From NCBI GenBank assembly GCA_001303225.1, contig LJNI01000001.1:1-22454 (forward strand): a stretch of DNA of 22,454 bases. The letters are read 5' to 3'. Shown one piece after another: positions 8,939-16,462 of the stretch; position 1 is the stretch's first letter, and each line of letters opens with the position of its first letter. This DNA is from a candidate division TA06 bacterium DG_78. Lineage in GTDB: Bacteria; Hydrothermota; Tepidihabitantia; SM23-42. Both the position numbers and the translations under genes were made by a program. Below the pieces are notes generated by a model. It was not told the DNA's origin, searched no databases, and was given only the letters and a program-made list of their open reading frames with translations.

Positions 8939-9595
8939 TTACAGCGGATTTCCTACGGAATTTACCTCATAATTTTTAGTTACAATTATATCAGCCTGCG
9001 GTTTATGTAATGATATAATTCTATGTTCGATTTCAAGTATTGTCTCAAGATATTGATCTTGCTCTTCTCGTGCCCTCTGATTGCGTGATTCTCGTGTCTC
9101 CATATATGTCCGGTCAATGAAAATATGTTGATGAACATTATGGAGCAATGTCGTATATGTTCCCTCAACGATTACTACGCGGGTTCCTTCAAGATGAAGT
9201 AATTCTTCAGTGATTTTATCTTCGTCAAAAATCACTAGCGGCTTCTTAATCTCAGAATGACCTTTCAGGATATCGGATAGATTCTGCTCAAGGAGAACGA
9301 GCCGCACCTCCGAAAGCCCAACATGCCCAATATTTTTTCTGCGCATCTCAGCATTTGTCTTTGGTGGATAAACAAAATAATCATCCTGTTGAATAATAAT
9401 ACTTTTCATATTTTCTTGTTCGCGTAACAGTCTCGCAAGAACCGCAGCAATCTCTGATTTGCCACTCCCAGATTCTCCTGCAATTGAAACAATGAAAGTA
9501 TCTTTGCTCTGTAAAATTTTCGGAATGAGTAACGGTACTATAGATTGAGCAGCTTTAACATGATGTTCCTGGATGACGAGTTTATCTCCTCGCAT
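8939..9595 (-). CDS. Uridine kinase / phosphoribulokinase-like P-loop kinase
   Basis: 218 residues. Walker A is GESGSGKS at 40-47. QQDDYFVYPP near residue 69 matches the substrate-side Asp motif of uridine kinases. VVIVEGTYTTL near 140 is the Walker-B-like strand, and the arginine-rich RESRNQRAREEQ near 168 is a lid. These place it in the uridine kinase/phosphoribulokinase superfamily, but the length and divergent middle do not prove that uridine is the substrate. Neighbour context with a sugar-phosphate glycosyltransferase suggests a small-molecule or sugar kinase supplying that pathway (inference). The ATG at 9595 lies six bases after a TATAAT box, so the mRNA is probably leaderless. The GAGGAG inside codons 2-4 is downstream of the ATG and has no suitable in-frame start after it. 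Confidence 0.8.
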   Translation of the reverse strand: MRGDKLVIQEHHVKAAQSIVPLLIPKILQSKDTFIVSIAGESGSGKSEIAAVLARLLREQENMKSIIIQQDDYFVYPPKTNAEMRRKNIGHVGLSEVRLVLLEQNLSDILKGHSEIKKPLVIFDEDKITEELLHLEGTRVVIVEGTYTTLLHNVHQHIFIDRTYMETRESRNQRAREEQDQYLETILEIEHRIISLHKPQADIIVTKNYEVNSVGNPL

Positions 9596-9601
9596 GAAAA
9601 G

Positions 9602-9629
9602 ATTATAATAATTTACTATTACTTGTCAA
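9602..9629 (-). promoter_or_regulatory. Sigma70-type promoter of kinase-glycosyltransferase operon, leaderless
   Basis: On the minus strand TTGACA (9629-9624) and TATAAT (9607-9602) are separated by 16 bp. Seven bases on is 9595, the A of the kinase ATG. This leaves no room for a leader or ribosome-binding site. Confidence 0.75.
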
Positions 9630-9638
9630 CGTATACTC

Positions 9639-9667
9639 TTGACACACAATCCAATTTAGTATACTAT
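9639..9667 (+). promoter_or_regulatory. Sigma70-type promoter of MalT/BTAD regulator, leaderless
   Basis: TTGACA (9639-9644) and TACTAT (9662-9667) with a 17-bp spacer; an alternative -10, TATACT at 9660-9665, gives a 15-bp spacer. The GTG start at 9675 falls eight bases past the first -10 choice. The -35 box is nine bases from the -35 box of the divergent kinase promoter, so the two promoters probably cannot be occupied together. Confidence 0.65.
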
Positions 9668-9674
9668 TGCCATA

Positions 9675-12600
9675 GTGAATTCTATTAAAAAGACAATCAT
9701 AGTAACGAAACTCCAACACCCACAAATTAAAAAAAATACACTTCGGCGTAGCCGTCTTTTAAAATCGTTAAAGGAAAAGTTAGACAGAAAGTTAATTTTA
9801 ATCAACGCTGGCGCAGGATATGGTAAAACGACGCTCCTGTCACAATTTTTATCTGAAATCAAAATTCCCTATGTATTTTACCACCTTGAAAAAACTGATG
9901 GAGAGATGAATGTATTCTTCTCTTATCTCACTGCAGGTATTAAAAGGCGCTACGCTCAATTCGGCAAACGAACAGAAAACATTCTTCAAAAACTCAAATA
10001 TCCCAATAAGTACCTCGATATAGTAGCAGGAACATTTATTAACGAAATTGTCGAATGGATTCCCAATGATTTACTCATCATACTCGATGATTACCATAAT
10101 ATCGATCCATCAACATATATTGACCAGACATTGAATTATCTTTTCAAACATGCACCACCATCGCTTCACTTCATTATATCGACACGACAGACTCCTCTCT
10201 TTTATTTATCGAAAATGAAGGCGCGACAAGAATTTTTTAAACTTTCATCCAATGATTTAAGATTTACGAACGCTGAAATAAAAAAATTACTTGAAGATAT
10301 ATATTCAATTCCACTCAACGAGCATGAACTAAAAATATTACAAAAATATTGCGAAGGATGGATAACGTCGCTGCAACTAATGCTGCAGTCATCTGCAGAT
10401 AATATTAAAGATACCTTCGATAAGCACTATACTCTCGCGGATATGAAAACCCGTCATGAGCTGCAGTCAGACTACTTCAACTACTTTGCCCAAGAGATAT
10501 ATAACCGAGAGGCAAAAGATGTACAGCAATTCATAGTTGACTGTTCTATTTTAGAGTGGCTCGATCCAGATATTTGTTACGCAGTAACTGGCCGCCGTGA
10601 TTCAAAAAATATTCTCTATGATCTTGAAGCACAGAATGCTTTCTTAAACAGAGTGTCTGATAACAGTTATCGTTTCCACAATTTATATAGGGATTTTTTG
10701 TTTTCAAAATTACCTGTATCGCGAAGAAAACAAATGTATCTAATGGTAGCACGATATCTTTTTAAGAGTGGGCAAACAGAATTTGCTGCAAATTACTATC
10801 TCCTCGCTGGGCAATATAATCAGGTGGTAGCAATTATGAGCAAAATAGGCTATAACCTTACTGATAGAGGCAAGAGTGATACAGTATGTTCCTATATTGA
10901 AAAACTTCCACAATCAATTGTTAATCATAATCCAGATGTGCTCATGATTTACGGCTATGCGCTTATGCTCAGTGGCTATCCTCATGAGGCAACAGATAAT
11001 TTGATGAATGCAATAAAATTATTTCAGAAAAAATCAAAATCATCAACTAAGCTTGCACGGGCATTTTATGAATTGGCGTCGGTTAATTTTATTGGGGGCA
11101 ATGATCAATTAGCAATGAAATGGCTCAGGAAGGCATTACAGGCATGCCCAAAGAAGAAGGATATTACCTATGCCTACATTCTTAATTCATTAGGTATTCT
11201 CTATTCGAGGCTGGGGATAAAAAAGTACGCCGATGCTGTAGAATCATTTAAACAGGCATTACACATAGTTAAAAATTATATAAAAGATGAAAGTACTGAG
11301 GCGGTTATTTATAACAATTGGGCAATGATCGAACGGAAGATGGGGAATTTACGTACTGCCTATGAAAAATCTTCAGATGCTATCTGTCTTCTCAAAAAAG
11401 AGGGCAATTTTTGTGCACAATCTGGAACAGCATTCTGTAGCGCAGCATGGTTCAGTCTCCAATTAGGGTACTTACAACAAGCCTATTCAGTACTCACTGT
11501 CGGTCTTGATATCAGTAAGAAGTATAATGATATATACTCTCAAGCAACACTCTGGCGAGGATTCTCATGGTACTTTATAGAGAGCGAAGATTTTCAGAAA
11601 GCAAAAGAGTATTTACAAAAATCTATAGAGTTCTTCCATGCAAAACAGTTTAGAACATCGTTACAGACAGCAAATCGTGATCTCTGTTTAATAAATATCG
11701 AACTCGGTCTCTTAGCAGAAGCAGAACAAAATCTATCTGCATCATGGGATATCAAGAAAACACGTGATGACGCTGATGCAATAGAGCTATTATCAGTAGA
11801 AGCAGAACTCAGAAGAGCACAGGGGAAACTGGATAGTGCCAAAAAGACATTGTGCTACGCATTACGATTAGCAAAAAAATATGGTCAAATGTTTGAAACA
11901 TTCACCATTCTACTCAGACTTGCAGATGTGTTACACGAAAGCGGGAAAATTGTTCAAGCAGAAGAATTTTTACAGCAGGCTGTAACATTGGCTTGTGAAA
12001 GGGATTATGGTTATCGGTTTGCACAGGTATTAAGAAAGAAAAGATGGATGATCGAGTGCGTTATGAAATCTGAAAAAAAATATGTACTATCAATTCTCAG
12101 TCGAGCCCGGATACCCTATCACATTGTCGAAATTTCGCTCTTCGGCAATCCTACAATTCACGTCGATGGTAAAGAAATCCGGCCGGAATCATGGAAGACT
12201 GCAAAGGCAATGAAATTATTCTGTTACCTCTGCACCAAGAGGAGAAAACCAGTCTCCAGAGATGAACTCATCGACACCCTATGGCCTAATGCCTCACTCA
12301 GGAGTGGTTCGATTAATCTAAGAAAAGCAATGCAGCATATTCGACAGGCATTTAACGAGACAATCCGTAGTGACGACAATCCACTACAATATAGAGGGAA
12401 ATTCTACACTATCTCTCCATATTTTTCAGTATTGCAAGATACTGAAGAATTTATGCACACCATCGATACAATAACACAATCAAAGCAATTCACCGAGAAA
12501 CAGCGAGATGATGTTATAAAAGCAGTAGCATTGTACGAAATTGAATTGGCAAAAGGGTGGTATGATGATTGGGTCGAAGAAATGCGTTCGTATTATAACA

Positions 12601-12869
12601 AATTGTATGAAAAATGTCTCCTCATATTGGTTGATCATTACCTCGAAAAAAATAATTGCCGAGAAAGTATTGTCTGGCTCAATAAGCTCATTACAAAGAA
12701 TTACTACGAAGAAGAGTACCATAAAAAATTGTGGACAATCTATGCACGGTTAAAAAAATTCAATGCCATAAAACAAGATTTCGTAGCATTAGAAAAAGCC
12801 TTTAAAAAAGAGATGAAGGCTCAACTCCACCCAGAAACCATTGCATTGTATAAATCTTTTATAAAATAA
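9675..12869 (+). CDS. MalT-type ATPase/TPR transcriptional activator with C-terminal winged helix and BTAD domain
   Basis: 1064 residues, starting at GTG. The first 60 residues match the MalT/LuxR-large pattern, TKLxxP followed by Walker A AGAGYGKT (45-52); Walker B is LLIILDDY (133-140). From about 360 to 800 there are TPR-like helical repeats. The C-terminus differs from MalT: instead of a LuxR helix-turn-helix there is an OmpR/SARP-like winged helix (about 810-910, including SRDELIDTLWP and SGSINLRKAMQHIRQ) followed by a bacterial transcriptional activator domain (BTAD, about 915-1060). Such proteins bind an effector with the TPR/ATPase part and activate neighbouring genes. The two secreted-protein genes lie immediately downstream on the same strand, and SARP-style direct repeats are found before them. 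No membrane segments. The effector is unknown. Confidence 0.9.
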   Translation: MNSIKKTIIVTKLQHPQIKKNTLRRSRLLKSLKEKLDRKLILINAGAGYGKTTLLSQFLSEIKIPYVFYHLEKTDGEMNVFFSYLTAGIKRRYAQFGKRTENILQKLKYPNKYLDIVAGTFINEIVEWIPNDLLIILDDYHNIDPSTYIDQTLNYLFKHAPPSLHFIISTRQTPLFYLSKMKARQEFFKLSSNDLRFTNAEIKKLLEDIYSIPLNEHELKILQKYCEGWITSLQLMLQSSADNIKDTFDKHYTLADMKTRHELQSDYFNYFAQEIYNREAKDVQQFIVDCSILEWLDPDICYAVTGRRDSKNILYDLEAQNAFLNRVSDNSYRFHNLYRDFLFSKLPVSRRKQMYLMVARYLFKSGQTEFAANYYLLAGQYNQVVAIMSKIGYNLTDRGKSDTVCSYIEKLPQSIVNHNPDVLMIYGYALMLSGYPHEATDNLMNAIKLFQKKSKSSTKLARAFYELASVNFIGGNDQLAMKWLRKALQACPKKKDITYAYILNSLGILYSRLGIKKYADAVESFKQALHIVKNYIKDESTEAVIYNNWAMIERKMGNLRTAYEKSSDAICLLKKEGNFCAQSGTAFCSAAWFSLQLGYLQQAYSVLTVGLDISKKYNDIYSQATLWRGFSWYFIESEDFQKAKEYLQKSIEFFHAKQFRTSLQTANRDLCLINIELGLLAEAEQNLSASWDIKKTRDDADAIELLSVEAELRRAQGKLDSAKKTLCYALRLAKKYGQMFETFTILLRLADVLHESGKIVQAEEFLQQAVTLACERDYGYRFAQVLRKKRWMIECVMKSEKKYVLSILSRARIPYHIVEISLFGNPTIHVDGKEIRPESWKTAKAMKLFCYLCTKRRKPVSRDELIDTLWPNASLRSGSINLRKAMQHIRQAFNETIRSDDNPLQYRGKFYTISPYFSVLQDTEEFMHTIDTITQSKQFTEKQRDDVIKAVALYEIELAKGWYDDWVEEMRSYYNKLYEKCLLILVDHYLEKNNCRESIVWLNKLITKNYYEEEYHKKLWTIYARLKKFNAIKQDFVALEKAFKKEMKAQLHPETIALYKSFIK

Positions 12870-12895
12870 AAAACTCAATACAACTAAAAGAAGGC

Positions 12896-12936
12896 GTGTG
12901 AATTGTAGTGTATAAATTTCACACTACAATTCACAC
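12896..12936 (+). promoter_or_regulatory. Perfect 16-bp inverted repeat (operator or terminator hairpin)
   Basis: The arms at 12896-12911 and 12921-12936 are perfectly complementary, with a 9-base loop. It lies 26 bp after the stop codon of the BTAD regulator. No T-run follows the right arm (TAATTTCAC), so it is a poor standard terminator. The right arm overlaps where the -35 box of the next promoter should be, which makes an operator equally plausible. Confidence 0.6.
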
Positions 12937-12961
12937 TAATTTCACATGCAATTACTATAAT
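12917..12961 (+). promoter_or_regulatory. Candidate activator-dependent promoter with three TTCACA direct repeats
   Basis: TTCACA occurs at 12918-12923, 12930-12935 and 12941-12946, that is at steps of 12 and 11 bp on one face of the helix. TATAAT follows at 12956-12961, nine bases after the last repeat. There is no good -35 box at the normal distance. SARP/BTAD activators are known to bind direct repeats at 11-bp steps ending about 8 bp upstream of the -10 box, and such a regulator is encoded directly upstream. The expected transcript start is near 12968. Confidence 0.5.
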
Positions 12962-12991
12962 GGCACAGAGAATAAAAAGGAGGAAAAAATG

Positions 12992-14608
12992 ATGAAACTT
13001 GTTCTCATCCTAACTATATGCGGTCTCTGCATGGTCTATGCAGAGAATTATCGCAATTCTGAGTGCTCTGTAAAAATAACACCAGAATCTCCCTCAACAA
13101 GAGGGATAATTGCCGAGGTCGGAGGTGTCAACTCAATACTTGGCTCAGCAGGAAAGAATATATGTGTCGATGCAAATGGTGCAGATATTGCAGTCATGTA
13201 TGGATCTCCATCTGAACCATATGATGCATATCATCCTTTTGGGGGCGTCTTTGCTGCCTATTCAACAAATCAAGGGGAAACATGGAATCATTACGGTCCG
13301 TTCAGTACAACATCAGCTCTTCTGCGTTTCATCTGTCCTGGTATTGATGGCGCGACAAATTTCTCGCAAAACAGAGAGGAACTCTATTCTGTATGGCAGG
13401 AGGATATTAATGGTACATATGTGATGAACTGGGGTACTCACATCTTAACACAACTTAGCGAAGATTGCTCGATGCCCTGCATTGGTGTAAATCCGGACGA
13501 TCCGCTGCATGTCATGGTTACTGCATCCAATGGTGCGAATTACACCTGGATATCTACTGACGGTGGATATACGTGGAGTGACACAATTATGGTTACTAAT
13601 TCTGGACATGCTGGTCATTTTCGCTGGGGTAGTGGTGATTATGCATTTTTTACCTATCACGATGATTACAATGGTGATGAATACCCATACTATGTTGAAT
13701 CGACAGATGGTGGCTATACCTGGACTTCACCAGCTCTACTACCAGCAATCGGCTCGAATTTTTTATACTGGTCAGAATTTGACTGTGAGGTTATCGATGA
13801 TCACCCGTTCGCAGTCTATGATGATCCAGAAGGTGTGATGCAGTTATTCTATCCTGATCCTGATAATCCTGGTAGCCCAGGAGCATGGAACTGGATAGCA
13901 CTCGATGTCGACTCAATTGGCACCGGAGTATTTAGCTATCAGGATACGACGTGGATGACAATGGTTTTTCATTATCCGAGCATTGCGTACGACTCTGATC
14001 ATGAAATTATTCTCATAACCTACGAGGGGTTCTATGAAGTAACACCGCCTCCTGTTGGATGGATTGATGGCTGTTATCTTGGTGGTATTGTCTCGATTGA
14101 CCACGGAAGAACCTGGTGTCCAACACGACCCTTATCTGAACCTGTTGGTGGTCCAAATGAAAATCCAAGTGAGACTGCTCACCGTCTCGTTACAATTAAT
14201 GATACAACGTACTGTTACTCGACCTGGACCGATGCTGGCTCTAGTTCAATTGGTAACCAATACTTTGAGCTCGGTGTTGTCTTACCAATAGATCTCGATG
14301 GGTGGAATCCAGGTGTCGCAGAAAATGATAGAGGAATACGTAGTGCTCCTAATACTAATCTCACTGTTTTCCCATCAGTCGTGAATCACAGTTGCTGTGT
14401 TTCATTCAATATCTCACAACCAGGAATTGGTAATATCAACTTCTTTGATGCTTCTGGTAGATTAGCAAAAGTAGTGTACAGCGGCTACTTAAAGAGCGGT
14501 TATCACAACTACGACATTACCACATCCGACCTCCCAAACGGCATCTACATGGTAGTATTAAAATCAGACAGTGCTCAGGATGCAGCAAAATTGATTAAAA
14601 TGCGTTAA
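12992..14608 (+). CDS. Secreted Asp-box (BNR) repeat protein with C-terminal sorting-like tail, copy 1
   Basis: 538 residues. A typical signal peptide (MKLVLILTICGLCMVYA) is followed by a likely signal peptidase I site before ENYRN; no lipobox. Four Asp-box motifs are visible: STNQGETW near 91, two copies of STDGGYTW near 187 and 236, and SIDHGRTW near 367. These are typical of sialidase-like beta-propellers. The last ~80 residues resemble Por-secretion/FlgD-like tails (VFPSVV, FFDASGRL, LPNGIYMVVLKSD, ending in KLIKMR), so the protein is probably exported and surface-anchored or released. A Cys pair (SCCVSF) sits in the first tail strand. I cannot identify a sialidase catalytic set, so enzymatic activity is unsupported. 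AGGAGG at 12978-12983 gives an 8-nt spacing to this ATG; the ATG at 12989 is an alternative. The downstream gene is a paralogue. Confidence 0.87.
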   Translation: MKLVLILTICGLCMVYAENYRNSECSVKITPESPSTRGIIAEVGGVNSILGSAGKNICVDANGADIAVMYGSPSEPYDAYHPFGGVFAAYSTNQGETWNHYGPFSTTSALLRFICPGIDGATNFSQNREELYSVWQEDINGTYVMNWGTHILTQLSEDCSMPCIGVNPDDPLHVMVTASNGANYTWISTDGGYTWSDTIMVTNSGHAGHFRWGSGDYAFFTYHDDYNGDEYPYYVESTDGGYTWTSPALLPAIGSNFLYWSEFDCEVIDDHPFAVYDDPEGVMQLFYPDPDNPGSPGAWNWIALDVDSIGTGVFSYQDTTWMTMVFHYPSIAYDSDHEIILITYEGFYEVTPPPVGWIDGCYLGGIVSIDHGRTWCPTRPLSEPVGGPNENPSETAHRLVTINDTTYCYSTWTDAGSSSIGNQYFELGVVLPIDLDGWNPGVAENDRGIRSAPNTNLTVFPSVVNHSCCVSFNISQPGIGNINFFDASGRLAKVVYSGYLKSGYHNYDITTSDLPNGIYMVVLKSDSAQDAAKLIKMR

Positions 14609-14619
14609 ATCAATAAGTG

Positions 14620-14645
14620 AGGGAGGAACAATACTGTTCCTCCCT
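14620..14645 (+). terminator. Hairpin terminator after secreted protein copy 1
   Basis: An 11-bp perfect stem (arms 14620-14630 and 14635-14645, loop ATAC) is followed by TTATA. It starts 11 bp after the stop codon and shares GGGAGGAACA with the terminator after the second paralogue. The T-run is short, so read-through into copy 2 is likely. Confidence 0.7.
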
Positions 14646-14670
14646 TTATAAAAATGAAAGGATGAATAAA

Positions 14671-16395
14671 ATGAAGAAAGTCAGTATAATTTTTATATTG
14701 TTTAGTCTCTGCATGGCAAATGCAGATGTTTCACCGCAAATTTTGCTTATGGAGGATAGTTTTACGCAATCTAAACGTTCAGTTCAGAGACTGCCTGAAT
14801 ATTTTCCGAGTAGAACATCGATTGCTGAAGTTGGCGATGTCAGGTCAATACTAGGCACAGCAGGTAAGAACATTTGGGTGGGATCAAATGGTAATACCAT
14901 TGCTGTAATGTATGGACCACCTTCTGCACCTTATGATCCTAACCAGCCATTTGATGGTGTTTGGATTTGCTGTTCAACTGATAGGGGCGCGTACTGGAAT
15001 AATTATGGCGCAGTTAGTACCCTTTTACCGCTGAGAAGAATATATCCTGGTGTTGATGGTTATGAAGATACCCACGGCTACCTCTGTTATTTTACCTGGC
15101 AAGAGAATCCACTTGGTTATATACTAAATCTTGGGTGTGTGATTGTTGATTATGTACCGATACCGCCACATTTTCCAATTCCACCCACCATATTGCCAAA
15201 TGATGTCTGTCCATGGATGCTCTGCCCAGCAGTAAACCCAGATGATAATATGCATGCTATGATAACCGCCTGGAGTTATTTGCTTGATGGTAATCGTGCC
15301 AATTATTGCTGGCATACAACTAATGGTGGTAATACCTGGAGCGATCCAATCCAGGTAACTCCACCGGTCGATCAAACTCTTGGCGGTGCCGGACATTTTA
15401 GATGGGGCACTGGGGGTTATGGTTTTTTTACTTACCATGATTCATTAGGTGGTGTTGAGTATCCATATTATGTAGAGTCAACTGATTATGGATATACCTG
15501 GAGTGTACCAGCGACTCTGCCAGCAATCACTTCCACTCAATTCTGGTGGCATGAATTTGACTGTGAGGTCATTAATGATAAACCTTTTGCAGTACATAAT
15601 GATTTAGATGCATCTGGTGTCATGCAGTTATTCTATCCTGATCCTGATGACCCCGGAAGCCCAGGAGCATGGAATTGGACAGCACTCGATATAGACTCAG
15701 TAGGTTCAGAAACATTTGCCTATCAGGGTACAACATGGACGACCACGGTTATTCAGTATCCGAGTGTAGCATTTAACCCGGACTTTGATGCCATTCTTGT
15801 GAGTTACAAGGCAAGTTATGAAATAACTCCACCACCCCCTGGCTGGACCGATGGTAATTATCTGGCCGGCATTGTATCAATCGACAGTGGAAGGACCTGG
15901 TACCCAACCAGACCTCTGTCTGGCCCACTGCTCCAGACTGTTGGTGGCCCAATTGAAACTGCACACCGCCTCGTCACAACCAATGATACTACTTACTGCT
16001 ATTCTACCTGGACTGATGCTGATTATGGTTTCATTGGCAATCAATATTTTGAACTGGGTATTGTTCAGACAATCGATGCATCGATTTTCGGTCCAGGCTA
16101 TGGGATTGAAGAGTATAACAATGATCCTGTTTCTATTCCGCTCAACTTGCACGTCTTCCCAACGGTTGTGTGTAATGCCTGCTGTGTTTCATTTAACATG
16201 CCGAAACAGGGTGAGGGCAGTCTCAAATTATTCGATGCCACAGGAAGATTAGTAAAAACAATATATACAGGATACTTGAAAAGTGGATTCCACAATCTTG
16301 ACGTCACCACATCAGAACTTCCCAATGGTGTATATATGATAGTACTCGATTCAGAAACTTCGCAGGAAACAGCAAAGATTATTAAGATGCATTAA
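14671..16395 (+). CDS. Secreted Asp-box (BNR) repeat protein with C-terminal sorting-like tail, copy 2
   Basis: 574 residues and clearly a tandem paralogue of the preceding gene, with long conserved blocks (IAEVG, FDCEVI, MQLFYPDPD, PGSPGAWNW, ETAHRLVT). The signal peptide MKKVSIIFILFSLCMANA is followed by DVSPQ. Asp-box-type motifs are at about 102 (STDRGAYW), 216 (TTNGGNTW), 270 (STDYGYTW) and 403 (SIDSGRTW). The C-terminal tail (VFPTVV, ACCVSF, LFDATGRL, LPNGVYMIVLDSE, KIIKMH) matches copy 1, including the Cys pair. The copy is longer, mainly through a proline-rich insertion near 165-185 (IPPHFPIPPTILP) and a longer N-terminus. AAAGGA eight bases upstream supports the ATG at 14671; a start inside the preceding hairpin is unlikely. 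The gene may be transcribed by read-through from copy 1, since no strong promoter is visible in the 62-bp gap. Confidence 0.87.
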   Translation: MKKVSIIFILFSLCMANADVSPQILLMEDSFTQSKRSVQRLPEYFPSRTSIAEVGDVRSILGTAGKNIWVGSNGNTIAVMYGPPSAPYDPNQPFDGVWICCSTDRGAYWNNYGAVSTLLPLRRIYPGVDGYEDTHGYLCYFTWQENPLGYILNLGCVIVDYVPIPPHFPIPPTILPNDVCPWMLCPAVNPDDNMHAMITAWSYLLDGNRANYCWHTTNGGNTWSDPIQVTPPVDQTLGGAGHFRWGTGGYGFFTYHDSLGGVEYPYYVESTDYGYTWSVPATLPAITSTQFWWHEFDCEVINDKPFAVHNDLDASGVMQLFYPDPDDPGSPGAWNWTALDIDSVGSETFAYQGTTWTTTVIQYPSVAFNPDFDAILVSYKASYEITPPPPGWTDGNYLAGIVSIDSGRTWYPTRPLSGPLLQTVGGPIETAHRLVTTNDTTYCYSTWTDADYGFIGNQYFELGIVQTIDASIFGPGYGIEEYNNDPVSIPLNLHVFPTVVCNACCVSFNMPKQGEGSLKLFDATGRLVKTIYTGYLKSGFHNLDVTTSELPNGVYMIVLDSETSQETAKIIKMH

Positions 16396-16400
16396 TAAAG

Positions 16401-16436
16401 AACAAAGGGAGGAACAAAATTATTCCTCCCTTTGTT
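16401..16436. terminator. Bidirectional hairpin terminator between convergent genes
   Basis: A perfect 14-bp stem (arms 16401-16414 and 16423-16436) with an 8-base loop. It lies between the second secreted-protein gene and nfnL. The stem contains AAAGGGAGGAA, the same core as the terminator at 14620, and A-rich and T-rich flanks could serve both strands. Confidence 0.75.
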
Positions 16437-16462
16437 AATAAACTATCTGGTCAGGTTCATTA

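Noticed and set aside
12908..12991. GTG start extending the first secreted protein
   Set aside because: The start lies inside the 16-bp inverted repeat, and the signal peptide with a strong AGGAGG site begins at 12989/12992.
14617..14670. GTG start extending the second secreted protein
   Set aside because: It lies in the terminator hairpin; the signal peptide begins at 14671 with AAAGGA eight bases before it.
12992..16395. Calling the secreted paralogues sialidases
   Set aside because: Only Asp-box motifs are present; I could not see a catalytic arginine triad or the N-terminal RIP motif in the expected place.
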